Of a DNA stretch of 64,000 nt, positions 17,107 to 26,689 are shown one piece after another (the first letter of the stretch is position 1; every line of letters begins with the position of its first letter). This stretch comes from Phytohabitans houttuyneae (GTDB lineage: Bacteria; Actinomycetota; Actinomycetes; Mycobacteriales; Micromonosporaceae). The position numbers and the translations under genes were made by a program. The stretch is taken from NCBI RefSeq assembly GCF_011764425.1, contig NZ_BLPF01000001.1:1-64000 (forward strand), written 5' to 3'. The notes below the pieces were generated by a model. The model had not been told where the DNA came from and searched no databases. It saw nothing but the letters and a program-made list of their open reading frames with translations.

Positions 17107-18585
17107 ATGGGCACGGAGGTGGAGCGTCACGAGTTCAGCCGGGAAGACCGTGCCCGGTACCGGCGCAAGGTGCGGCAGTGCCTGGACGTGTTCGCGGAGA
17201 TGCTGCGCGAGTCCCGGTTCGAGTTCGAGCGGCCGATGACAGGGCTGGAGATCGAGCTCAACCTCGTCGACGAGCAGGCCGAGCCCGCGATGCGCAACGC
17301 CGAGGTCCTCGCCGCGATCGCCGACCCCGACTTCCAGACGGAGCTCGGCCAGTTCAACGTCGAGATCAACGTGGCACCCCGCCGGCTGACCGGCGACGGC
17401 ACCGCCGACTTCGAGCGGCACGTCCGCGACAGTCTCAACGCCGCCGAGGAGAAGGCCCGCACGGTCGGCGCGCACATGGTGATGATCGGCATCCTGCCCA
17501 CCCTCACGCGCGACCACCTCACGCTGGAGTCGCTGTCCGCCAACCCCCGCTACGCCCTGCTCAACGAGCAGATCTTCGCCGCCCGCGGTGAAGACCTCGA
17601 CATCCGCATCGACGGCGTCGACCGGCTGGCCGTCACCGCCGACACGGTCGCGCCGGAGGCGGCGTGCACGAGCACGCAGTTCCACCTGCAGGTGAGCCCG
17701 GGGCAGTTCGCCGCGTACTGGAACGCCGCGCAGTGCATCGCCGGCGTGCAGGTGGCGCTCGGCGCCAACGCGCCCTTCCTCTTCGGCAAGGAGCTGTGGC
17801 GGGAGACCCGCATCCCCCTCTTCGAGCAGGCGACCGACACGAGGTCCGAGGAGATCAAGGCCCAGGGGGTACGCCCGCGGGTGTGGTTCGGCGAGCGCTG
17901 GGTGACCTCGGTCTTCGACCTCTTCGAGGAGAACGTCCGCTACTTCCCCGCCCTCCTGCCCGTCTGCGACGACGACGATCCCGCGCGGACCCTGGCGCAG
18001 GGCGACACCCCGCAGCTCGGTGAGCTTCGCCTGCACAACGGCACGGTCTACCGCTGGAACCGCCCGGTCTACGACGTGGTCCGCGGCCGCCCCCACCTGC
18101 GCGTGGAAAACCGGGTGCTCCCAGCCGGACCCACGGTCGTCGACACGGTGGCCAACGGTGCCTTCTACTTCGGCCTGGTCCGCACGCTGGCCGACTCCGA
18201 CCGTCCACTGTGGTCACAGATGAGCTTCAGCGCCGCCGAGGAAAACTTCCACGCCTGCGCGCGGCACGGCATCACCGCGCAGGTCTTCTGGCCCGGCCTC
18301 GGCTACCTGCCGGTGACGGAGCTGGTGCTGCGGCGGCTGCTGCCCCTCGCCCGCGAGGGCCTGGACGCGTGGGAGGTCGAGCCGGCCGAGCGCGACCGCC
18401 TGCTGACCATCATCGAGCAGCGCTGCCTGACCGGCCGCAACGGCGCGACGTGGCAGGCGGACACGCTGCACCTGCTGGAAGACGACCGCAACATGGCGCG
18501 GCCCGACGCACTGCGCGCGGTGCTGCAGCGCTACATCCCGCTGATGCACGAAAACACCCCGGTCCACGAATGGCCCGTGGAGTAG
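17107..18585 (+). CDS. Glutamate-cysteine ligase family protein (GCS2-like)
   Basis: This 492-residue protein of the carboxylate-amine ligase/GCS2 family has the N-terminal motif TGLEIELNLVD, the central block LGQFNVEINVAP and an ACTSTQFHLQV strand. These are expected for the ATP-dependent formation of a gamma-glutamyl amide. The family includes EgtA of ergothioneine synthesis and YbdK-like ligases. No egtB-E genes are adjacent, so the amine acceptor is uncertain. The terminal TAG stop coincides exactly with the first three bases of a repeat-element end (TAGAGACCTTTCGCGGTC). Confidence 0.82.
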   Translation: MGTEVERHEFSREDRARYRRKVRQCLDVFAEMLRESRFEFERPMTGLEIELNLVDEQAEPAMRNAEVLAAIADPDFQTELGQFNVEINVAPRRLTGDGTADFERHVRDSLNAAEEKARTVGAHMVMIGILPTLTRDHLTLESLSANPRYALLNEQIFAARGEDLDIRIDGVDRLAVTADTVAPEAACTSTQFHLQVSPGQFAAYWNAAQCIAGVQVALGANAPFLFGKELWRETRIPLFEQATDTRSEEIKAQGVRPRVWFGERWVTSVFDLFEENVRYFPALLPVCDDDDPARTLAQGDTPQLGELRLHNGTVYRWNRPVYDVVRGRPHLRVENRVLPAGPTVVDTVANGAFYFGLVRTLADSDRPLWSQMSFSAAEENFHACARHGITAQVFWPGLGYLPVTELVLRRLLPLAREGLDAWEVEPAERDRLLTIIEQRCLTGRNGATWQADTLHLLEDDRNMARPDALRAVLQRYIPLMHENTPVHEWPVE

Positions 18586-18809
18586 AGACCTTTCGCGGTC
18601 TGGTAAATGTCCAACCCAAAACAAGATGTGAGCTGCCGCGATGTCCGCCGTGGTCCGGACCGCTGCTCCCGCGGCCTCACCCTCCGCGGTCGCCCCTGGC
18701 GCAGCTCGACTTTCGGAGTGGGGATTGCCTCCCGCTGCGCCCCACGTCTCCCCGCAACGGTCCGGACCACGAGCGGTCGCACCTCACCCTGACCGCGAAA
18801 ACGTCTAGA
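18583..18809 (+). repeat. Dispersed repeat element with terminal inverted repeats (copy A)
   Basis: The left end TAGAGACCTTTCGCGGTC (18583-18600) is mirrored by GACCGCGAAAACGTCTAGA (18791-18809). Inside is the shared core, from GAGCTGCCGCGATGTCCGC through the palindrome GGTCCGGACC to CCGCGGCCTCACCCTCCGC (about 18628-18690). No protein is encoded. The element starts on the stop codon of the preceding gene. Confidence 0.75.
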
Positions 18810-19054
18810 GACCTTGAGGTCCGTCCACTGTGCAGCGCCATCGCGGGAGGCGTCGACCTTGCCCACGGCGGACCTTCCAAGGGGGTCGCCGCCAGTGGCT
18901 CTCGACCTGGGCGCACGGATGCGCCCACGGACCGGTACCGATCGTTGGGTGTGGCTTGGGCAGCCGCCTGTGACTGTGTCGGGCTCCACGGCCAGCGGCT
19001 CCCACCGACCTGGACCGGCGCCGCCAGCCGCGCGCGACCTCGGGCTCGGCGCCA

Positions 19055-19240
19055 GATCGGGTTGAGGTACACAACCCGCGGAGGGCGAGGCCACAGGAGC
19101 AGGTCAGGGCATCCGCTCGCCACACAACCCGCCGGCCCGGACAACGGTTCCGGCTGCCAACGCCAGCCCACCCACGGTTGTGGTCCGAGCCCAGGGGCAA
19201 CGGTCCGGACCGCCGCGGACCTCGCGGTAGCTCACAATCC
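19055..19240 (-). repeat. Diverged copy of the dispersed repeat
   Basis: Minus-oriented core blocks are visible at 19191-19235, around CGGTCCGGACC and the GCGGTAGCTC complement. A weaker block lies at 19075-19105. The ends are not recognisable. Together with copy A it fills most of the 816-base gap between two convergent genes. Confidence 0.5.
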
Positions 19241-19270
19241 CTCGGATCAAGGCCCTTAGTGCGGTGACCA

Positions 19271-19330
19271 TTGATCAGGGAGTTCGTGGAGCGAATCGCC
19301 GACCGACACGCCCACGAACTCCCTGATCAA
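19271..19330. repeat. Intergenic hairpin repeat, TTGATCAGGG type
   Basis: Perfect 19-base arms, TTGATCAGGGAGTTCGTGG at 19271-19289 and its complement at 19312-19330, enclose a 22-base loop. There is no T-tract, so it is not a classical terminator, but it lies between two convergent genes. A second member lies at 22842-22903. Confidence 0.75.
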
Positions 19331-19401
19331 CAGCCCGAGATCCCGGAGCGGTGCCTGCACCCGGCGACGACGACGGTGGTACAGGCCGGCGCACTAGGAG
19401 G

Positions 19402-20931
19402 TCAGGACGGAGTCGTCCACGGGGTGATGACGGTGGCGCCGGCCGGCGGGAGCGGGGTCAGGCGGAGCTCGCGGCCCGCGGCGAGGTCGTCGGCCGTGCA
19501 GATGTAGCGCTCGGTCACCATGAACTCCCACCGCGGATCGCGCGTGCACACCCGCGGGCCCATGCGCTCGCCGTGCACGACGAGGGCGGTGAGCGCCGGC
19601 CACGCCTCCTGCTGCACGTCGAGCACCACGGGGCTGCCGGCTGTGTAGCGGTCCAGGATGGCCATCACCGCGGGCATGTCGGGCACGTGCTCGGGCAGCC
19701 TGCGCATCGCTGGCGCGCCGCTGCCCACGCCGAGTGCGCCGATCACCACGGCCGCGACCAGCCAGGCGGCCACCGGGCGCCCCGCCCAGACCGCGGCCAG
19801 CGCGGGCAGGCGGCGAACGGCGGGAGAGGTCGCGGCGGCGGCCACCGCGATCCAGAGCAGCAGCAGCGGTACCGCGCGGCTGAACTGCCCGACGTAGGTG
19901 AAGCGGAGGTCGTCGACGCCGCGTGTCACGTACACGGCGAAGAGGAGCGTGGCCACCGCGGCGGCGCACACGCCCGCGGTGAGGAAGCGGCGCGGCGGCC
20001 CGGCGGGCAGGTGGCGGGTGAGGGCCGCGGCGGCGGCGAAGAGTAGCGTGGCGATCACAGCGGCCAGCGGGGTGGGCGAGGCGTAGAAGCTCAGCATGTA
20101 GCGCGCGATGTCGGCGGGGCCGACGCCACCGCCACCGCCACCGTTGTAGGCGAAGTAGCGCGCGAACTCGCCCGGCCAGTGCAGCAGCAGGTTGAGCACG
20201 ATCGGCAGCGCGAACAGCCCGCACACCGCGGCCGCCACGGCCACCGCGGTGCGCACCTCGCGAAATGCCTCGCGGCGGCCGGTGCGCAGTGCGGCCGCGA
20301 CGGCGGCGCCGGCGATCACCGGGACGAAGAGCAGGAAGCTCACGTGGCCGTGGATCAGCAGGCCCGACGCGAGCGCGAGTACCGGCAGGTGGGCGACGCG
20401 GCCGGCGGCCACCGACGCGGCGGCGATGAGCAGGAGCAGGAACGGCGCGACGTAGAGGTCGGGCATCCACGCCGACGCGAGGATCGCGGGTTGCGTGGCG
20501 AAGTACAGGATCCCGGCCGCGCCGCACAGGGCGGTCGCGGCCCGCGAGGCGGTCCAGCTGTGGATGACGGCGAGGGCGAGGCCGAGGAGTACCGAGTTGA
20601 GCGCGAGCAGCGCCACCCACTGCCCGTTCCACGGGGTGGGCACCACGCCGAGCAGGTCGTGGAGGAGCCACTCGCCGAAGGCCTGCACGTAGAAGAAGGC
20701 CGGGCCGGGGTGGTGGAAGCCGAGCCGCGAGTAGTTGCCGACCAGCAGCTCGAAGTGCTTCGCGTCGGCCGTGATGATCGAGTTGGCGGCGAAGTCACCG
20801 CGCTCGTACACGACGCGGCCGAACGTGACCGGGTTGCGCCACAGCAGCAGGCCGAAGAGAGCGCCCGCCGCGACCGCGAACACGGCGGGATCGAGGGTGA
20901 CCCGCCGTGCCGCAACGCCTTGCTGTGTCAC
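19402..20931 (-). CDS. Polytopic membrane protein, possible GT-C type glycosyltransferase
   Basis: This 509-residue protein has roughly ten to twelve hydrophobic segments. The first extracytoplasmic loop reads YERGDFAANSI and then GFHHPGPAFFYVQAFGEW. The PGP-aromatic motif after an acidic loop is seen in GT39/ArnT-like lipid-linked glycosyltransferases. The C-terminal 100 residues are soluble and would lie outside the membrane. The start is GTG at 20931. It lies 45 bases downstream of the citrate synthase stop on the same strand, without obvious functional connection. No catalytic assignment is certain. Confidence 0.62.
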   Translation of the reverse strand: MTQQGVAARRVTLDPAVFAVAAGALFGLLLWRNPVTFGRVVYERGDFAANSIITADAKHFELLVGNYSRLGFHHPGPAFFYVQAFGEWLLHDLLGVVPTPWNGQWVALLALNSVLLGLALAVIHSWTASRAATALCGAAGILYFATQPAILASAWMPDLYVAPFLLLLIAAASVAAGRVAHLPVLALASGLLIHGHVSFLLFVPVIAGAAVAAALRTGRREAFREVRTAVAVAAAVCGLFALPIVLNLLLHWPGEFARYFAYNGGGGGGVGPADIARYMLSFYASPTPLAAVIATLLFAAAAALTRHLPAGPPRRFLTAGVCAAAVATLLFAVYVTRGVDDLRFTYVGQFSRAVPLLLLWIAVAAAATSPAVRRLPALAAVWAGRPVAAWLVAAVVIGALGVGSGAPAMRRLPEHVPDMPAVMAILDRYTAGSPVVLDVQQEAWPALTALVVHGERMGPRVCTRDPRWEFMVTERYICTADDLAAGRELRLTPLPPAGATVITPWTTPS

Positions 20932-20976
20932 GTATCCGCCCCGTTGTCGACCGACCGGAGCGGATCGTACCTTGAG

Positions 20977-22260
<1,284 letters not shown>

Positions 22261-22424
22261 GGGGTGCCTCGCTTCGCCCGCAGATTCTTCGTGAGTGGCT
22301 TTACTCAACCGTAATCCCTCCGGGGTTGATAGGCCTGAGCGCGCCCGCCCGTGAGGAATGCGTCACTAACCCTTGTCTGTTTTGTTCAAGCCACCTACTC
22401 CGGCGGCCTCCTAGCGTGGTGGTC

Positions 22425-22820
22425 ATGGCACCTCGTGTAGACGCGATCGGCCTGGTAGTGGCCGACATGACCCGTTCCCTGTCCTTCTACCGCCGCCTCG
22501 GTCTTGTCTTTCCCGACGGGGCTGAGTCCGAACCTCACGTCGAGGCCCAGCTGGCCGGTGGCCTGCGCCTGCTTCTTGACACGGTGGAAACGGTCCGCTC
22601 GTTCGATCCCGAGTGGCAGCCACCGTCGGCGGGTGGGCCGCGGGCCGCGCTGGCGTTCGCCTGCGACAGCCCGGCCGAGGTCGACAAGGTCTACGCGGAC
22701 CTGGTGGCCGCCGGCTTCGAAGGGCACAAGGAGCCGTGGGACGCGTTCTGGGGCCAGCGGTACGCAATGGTCCACGACCCCGACGGCAACGGCGTAGACC
22801 TCTTCGCCCGCTTGCCTTAG
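22425..22820 (+). CDS. VOC family (glyoxalase/bleomycin-resistance-like) protein
   Basis: This 131-residue protein has the paired beta-alpha-beta-beta-beta modules of the vicinal oxygen chelate fold. The N-terminal IGLVVADMTRSLSFYRRLGL and C-terminal YAMVHDPDGNGVDLFA are the conserved ends. Members are metal-dependent lyases, dioxygenases or drug-sequestering proteins, and the sequence does not say which. The ATG at 22425 is chosen because upstream in-frame sequence is non-conserved. A hairpin repeat follows the stop by about 20 bases. Confidence 0.85.
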   Translation: MAPRVDAIGLVVADMTRSLSFYRRLGLVFPDGAESEPHVEAQLAGGLRLLLDTVETVRSFDPEWQPPSAGGPRAALAFACDSPAEVDKVYADLVAAGFEGHKEPWDAFWGQRYAMVHDPDGNGVDLFARLP

Positions 22821-22841
22821 CCGGCTGCCCGCTCGGGGGTT

Positions 22842-22903
22842 GTTGATCAGGGAGTTGGTGGGCGTGTCTGTCGGCGTGTCCACCCACGAAGTCCCTGATC
22901 AAC
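22842..22903. repeat. Intergenic hairpin repeat, TTGATCAGGG type
   Basis: A 62-base inverted repeat has arms GTTGATCAGGGA(G)TT at 22842 and its near complement ending GATCAAC at 22903, with three mismatches in 23 positions. It is the second copy of the element at 19271-19330 and sits between a stop codon and the next gene's promoter region. Confidence 0.7.
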
Positions 22904-22960
22904 GCCGGCCCCGGGAGGTAGTGACGCGCGGATGTCGGGGGTCGCCGGTAGCCTCGGCGT

Positions 22961-23644
22961 GTGTACGAGGAGCGGCCTTCCCGGCTGCCCGGCGCCTATG
23001 TGTGGCGGCGCACCGCCGTCGGTGAGCCGCGCGCCGGGCGCGTGCTGCCGGACGGCTGCATGGACCTGCTGTGGTGGCGCGGCGACCTGGTGGTGGCCGG
23101 CCCCGACACCGCGGCCTACGAGTCCCGCCTCGACACCGGCGAGACGATCGTCGGCCTCCGCTTCGCGCCCGGGACGGCACCGGCCGCGCTCGGCGTGCCG
23201 GCCGACGAGCTCCGCGACTCGCGCGTGCGGCTGTCCGCGCTGTGGCCCGGCCGCCTGGCACGCGAGGCCGCCGAGCGCGTGGCCGCCGCACCCGAGCGCG
23301 CCCTGGAAGACATCGCCGCCACGCGACTGGCGGCCGCCGGCGGCCCCGCCCGCGAGGTCTCGGCGGTCGTGTCACTGCTGCGCGCCGGCACGCCGGTCGC
23401 CACGGTCGCGGACGAGGTCGGGCTCAGCGAGCGGCAGCTGCACCGCCGGTCACTGTCCGCGTTCGGCTACGGGCCGAAGACGCTGGCCCGCATCCTCCGG
23501 CTGGAGCGGGCGCTCGCGCTGGCCCGGTCCGGCACGCCGCTGGCCAGGGTGGCGGTGGAGTCCGGCTACGCCGACCAGGCCCACCTGTCCCGGGATGCCC
23601 GCGCGCTCGGCGGGGCGCCGATGGGCGAGCTCATCCGCCCTTGA
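22961..23644 (+). CDS. AraC-type transcriptional regulator with DUF6597-like N-terminus
   Basis: This is a 227-residue regulator. The N-terminal half (LPDGCMDLLWWRGDLVVAGPD and AGRVLP context) matches the sensing domain common in actinobacterial AraC proteins. The C-terminal half has two helix-turn-helix motifs, VATVADEVGLSERQLHRR and LARVAVESGYADQAHLSRD. The start is GTG. No obvious target is adjacent: the next gene lies on the opposite strand beyond a repeat. The ligand is unknown. Confidence 0.85.
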   Translation: MYEERPSRLPGAYVWRRTAVGEPRAGRVLPDGCMDLLWWRGDLVVAGPDTAAYESRLDTGETIVGLRFAPGTAPAALGVPADELRDSRVRLSALWPGRLAREAAERVAAAPERALEDIAATRLAAAGGPAREVSAVVSLLRAGTPVATVADEVGLSERQLHRRSLSAFGYGPKTLARILRLERALALARSGTPLARVAVESGYADQAHLSRDARALGGAPMGELIRP

Positions 23645-23656
23645 CCTGCGCCGTGC

Positions 23657-23780
23657 CGCACAACCCCGAACCAGATGCGAGCTACCGCGATGTCCGCCGT
23701 GGTCGGGACCGTCGCTCCCGCGGCCTCACCCTCCGCGGTCGGCTCGACTTTCGGAGTATGGATAGCTTTCCCTACGACAG
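23657..23780 (+). repeat. Dispersed repeat copy after the AraC-type gene
   Basis: The core runs from CGAGCTACCGCGATGTCCGC at about 23678 to CACCCTCCGCGGTC near 23740. The palindrome is altered to GGTCGGGACC. A tail beginning CTCGACTTTCGGAGT (23744) is shared with copy A and with 55557. The copy begins within 20 bases of the upstream stop codon. The rest of the gap to 23882 shows nothing recognisable. Confidence 0.65.
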
Positions 23781-23882
23781 CCTCCGGTGTCCTCCCAGCT
23801 CACGGTGTCCGCGCCGGCGTGGCCAGCTCCCCGGTGCACCATCCCGGACCCGCAGGACCGACGCACCCCGTCCACGACCCTT

Positions 23883-25046
23883 CTACGTGCCCCGCAGCGG
23901 ACCCCTCCGGCCCACGGCCCACACAGCCAGCGCGAAACAACTCACCACCACACCCGCGGCCGACACCGCCCGCCAGCCGCCGGCGGACCACAACACCGTC
24001 GCGGCGGCGGAGCCGAGCGCGCCACCGGCGAAATTGCCGGTGATGAACGCGGTGTTCAGCCGGCTCCGGGCCTCGTGCGACACGGCGAAGAGGCGGGTCT
24101 GGTTGAGGATTCCCTGCGCCTGGATGGCGGCGTCGAGCACGACCACCACCACGATCACCAGCACCACCGAACGCCCCGCGAACAGCGCCACCACCCACGC
24201 ACCCAGCGCCAGGCCCCACGCCGCGCCGGTCGCCGGCAGTGACCAGCCGCGGTCGTGCAGGGCGCCGGCGCGCTGTGCGGCGAGCGCGCCGGCGATGCCG
24301 GCCAGGCCGAAGAGGCCGATGACGGAGACCGGGTAGCCGAAGGGCGGGCCGCTGAGCAGGAACGTCAGCGCCGTCCAGAACATCGTCAGCGCCGCGAACC
24401 CGCTCGCCCCCAGCGCCATCGTCCACCGCACGGTGCGGTCGCGCAGCACCACCGTGCCGACCGACGCGATCAGCCGGTGGTACGGCATCCGCGCCTTGCC
24501 CGGCAGCGACGGGATCGCCCGGTACAGCAGGAACGCGAACAGCACGGACAGCGCCGCGGCCAGGGCGAAGACCGCCCGCCACCCCGCGACGTCGGCGATG
24601 AGACCGCTGACGGTACGGGACGCGAGGATCCCGGTCAGCAGCCCCGAGACGACCGCGCCCACCACCCGGCCGCGGTCGCCGTCGCCGGCCAGGTCCCCGG
24701 CGAGCGGGGTGAGGATCTGGCCGGAGACGGTGGTGACGCCGAGTGCGGTGATCGCCACCAGCAGCACGGCGAATGTGGGCGCGAGCGCGCACAGCACCAG
24801 CGCGGCCGCGGCGCACAGCATCATCACCGGCAAGAAGCGGCGGCGGTCGAGCACGTCGCCGAGCGGTACGAGCAACAGGATGCCCGCGGCGTAGCCGACC
24901 TGGGTCGCGGTGACCAGCCAGCCGGCGGTCGCGGTGGAGGCGTTCAGGTCGTCCGCGATGAAGTCGAGGAGCGGCTGCGCCCAGTACAGGTTGCCGACCG
25001 CCACGCCGGCGGCCACCGCGAACAGGAATGTCAGCCGCCGGGTCAC
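23883..25046 (-). CDS. MFS transporter
   Basis: This 387-residue protein has about twelve membrane segments. LVPLGDVLDRRRFLPVMML after the second helix is the major facilitator A-type motif, and NLYWAQPLLDFIADDL in the first helix-loop region is typical of YgaY/YfkF-like drug exporters. It starts with GTG at 25046. The DUF2255 gene ends 34 bases upstream on the same strand, so they may form one transcript. The substrate is unknown; a small-molecule efflux role is a family-level guess. Confidence 0.85.
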   Translation of the reverse strand: MTRRLTFLFAVAAGVAVGNLYWAQPLLDFIADDLNASTATAGWLVTATQVGYAAGILLLVPLGDVLDRRRFLPVMMLCAAAALVLCALAPTFAVLLVAITALGVTTVSGQILTPLAGDLAGDGDRGRVVGAVVSGLLTGILASRTVSGLIADVAGWRAVFALAAALSVLFAFLLYRAIPSLPGKARMPYHRLIASVGTVVLRDRTVRWTMALGASGFAALTMFWTALTFLLSGPPFGYPVSVIGLFGLAGIAGALAAQRAGALHDRGWSLPATGAAWGLALGAWVVALFAGRSVVLVIVVVVVLDAAIQAQGILNQTRLFAVSHEARSRLNTAFITGNFAGGALGSAAATVLWSAGGWRAVSAAGVVVSCFALAVWAVGRRGPLRGT

Positions 25047-25080
25047 GGTCGTTGATCTTGCCAGGTGGCGGAGCGCTCAG

Positions 25081-25458
25081 CTACCGAGGTTCGAGCCGCA
25101 GCGTGGCAGCGCGGGCCGGCGGCGCGAGCATCGGATCGACGTACTGCGCCCCGTAATGCTGGTACTTCCCGCGGTAGGCGTCGTCGATCCGGGCGTTCAC
25201 CCCCGGGTCGGTCTCGTCGACGAACCTGACGTCGCGCCCGACGCCCCCCGCCTCGATGTGGCCCTGATGGCGGGCGCGGGTGCCGCGGTACCAGTGCGAC
25301 CCCGCGCCCTTGAACGACCGGACATACAGGTCGTCACCGTCCCGAACCACCCAGATGGTGGTGGGCTCGCGAAGCGTGCCGTTCCGCCGCAGCGGCGCGA
25401 TCCGCAGCTCGTCGGCGCCCTCGATCGCGGTCAGCTCGTCGGCCTTCCAGTCGGACAT
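25081..25458 (-). CDS. DUF2255 family protein
   Basis: This 125-residue soluble protein has the core TIWVVRDGDDLYVRSFKGAG, which matches the flavin-reductase-like split-barrel family DUF2255. A trailing block, with RIDDAYRGKYQHYG, is also typical. Family members are uncharacterised. It precedes the MFS gene in the same direction. Confidence 0.78.
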   Translation of the reverse strand: MSDWKADELTAIEGADELRIAPLRRNGTLREPTTIWVVRDGDDLYVRSFKGAGSHWYRGTRARHQGHIEAGGVGRDVRFVDETDPGVNARIDDAYRGKYQHYGAQYVDPMLAPPARAATLRLEPR

Positions 25459-25589
25459 CGCAGTTCCCCCTCACGGGCGCGCAGCGCCCCTTGATGCCTC
25501 TTCCAGCGATACCCAGCCAGGACCCGTTCCAGCGGCGGCGTGAGACCGAACACCCCGCCAAGGGCTCCGTCACCAAAGCCCCAAAGCAA

Positions 25590-26030
25590 GATCCCAATGC
25601 AAATCCGGGCTACCGCGATGTCCGCGGTGGTCCGGACCGTTGCTCCCGCGGCCTCACCCTCCGCGGTGGCCAACCCCACCCAGCGCCCCGGCCGCCACTG
25701 GCCGCTCCCCCGAGGCGTAATCCTGTTCACCCACGTCGACCGTGGCCCGCTGCGCGAACCATGATCACGCAGAGGGACGGCACGCGGAGAGCGGGCCCGA
25801 GAGCTTTTTGAGGTCGAGGTGGGCGAATCCGTCCACAACGGAACGGACCGGTCGCCCTTGCCGACGCCGATCTGGGCGACCGCACGATCTCAACGGCAAC
25901 CCGGAACTTGAAGCTCGCCCACCGCGGAGGGTGAGGCCGCGGGAACGCACCCCAAGAAACGCTCCGCTGCGCTCCACGTTTCCCCCGGGGCCCCGCGCGA
26001 CGGTCCGGACCACTGAAACGGTCTCTAGAG
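25590..26030. repeat. Two facing copies of the dispersed repeat
   Basis: A plus-oriented core at about 25606-25675 faces a minus-oriented core at about 25911-26020. The second copy carries an extra GC-rich module (25935-26002) between the palindrome and the CCGCGGCC block. The pair ends at CTAG (26027-26030), shared with the next element. The 230 bases between the cores contain no recognisable gene. Confidence 0.65.
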
Positions 26031-26459
26031 ACCTTTCGCGGTCAGGGTGAGCCTTCGCAGAGTCCGACCCGAGTTAGCTGTGAGCTGCCGCTATGCCGCG
26101 GGTGCCGCCTCACCCTCCGCGGTCGCCCAGCTCAACCCAGGAGCCCGCTCCGGCAGATCTTGGCAAGTTAGCGTCGAAATAACGCGCCAACTCACCAAGA
26201 TCTCGACTGCGGCGCCGCATCCGTCCGACGGATGGTCACAGACGGTAGTAAAGCCCTCCAAGACGGCGCCGCATCGTGGGCGGGCTCGGCGCCGCCGTCC
26301 GGCTGTCCATGGAGCAGGCCCTTGGGTTGAGCCTGGCGACCGCGCAGGGTGAGGCCGCGGGAGCAACGGTCCGGACCACCGCGGACATCGCGGCAGCTCA
26401 CATCTCCTTCGGTTTGAACTTTCCAGAAGGGCTTCACCCTGACCGCGAAAGGTCTCTAG
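26027..26459. repeat. MITE-like element with about 29-base terminal inverted repeats
   Basis: The left end (26027-26055) begins CTAGAGACCTTTCGCGGTCA and the right end (26430-26459) is its complement with one extra base. Both terminate in CTAG. Inside are a short core variant (26080-26130), a 49-base hairpin with AGATCTTGG arms (26155-26203) and a full minus-oriented core (about 26325-26415). No transposase is encoded. The right end supplies the TAG stop of the ferredoxin gene. Confidence 0.78.
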
Positions 26460-26689
26460 CGCTTGCGGGCGACCTTGCCGTCGACGCGCAGGGCGAGAGT
26501 CGGGCAGGCGGCGACCGCGCGCCTCGCGTGGGAGACAAGGCCTGACGGCAGGGGGTCGGTCTCGATGATCGGGTAGCCCCACTCGTCCAGGGAGACGCGT
26601 TCGGGGAGGAGCTCGAAGCAGGAGGCGTGGCCCACGCACTTGATCATGTCTACCTGCAGGCGCAGGCCCTCCGGGTTGGGGGCGCTCAC
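26456..26689 (-). CDS. Small ferredoxin ([3Fe-4S] or His-ligated [4Fe-4S] type)
   Basis: This 77-residue electron carrier has CVGHASC in the N-terminal half and a single CP further on. The C-x2-H-x2-C plus CP arrangement, with histidine where a fourth cysteine would be, is known from actinobacterial ferredoxins, often those serving P450s. The GTG at 26689 overlaps the stop of the NuoF-like gene by 4 bases and has GGAG upstream. It is therefore probably the electron partner of that flavoprotein rather than of a P450, since none is nearby. Its last codon and stop abut the repeat-element end. Confidence 0.85.
   Translation of the reverse strand: MSAPNPEGLRLQVDMIKCVGHASCFELLPERVSLDEWGYPIIETDPLPSGLVSHARRAVAACPTLALRVDGKVARKR

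Noticed and set aside
19271-19330. Rho-independent terminator
   Set aside because: The stem is strong but no T-tract follows on either strand, so termination is not predicted from sequence.
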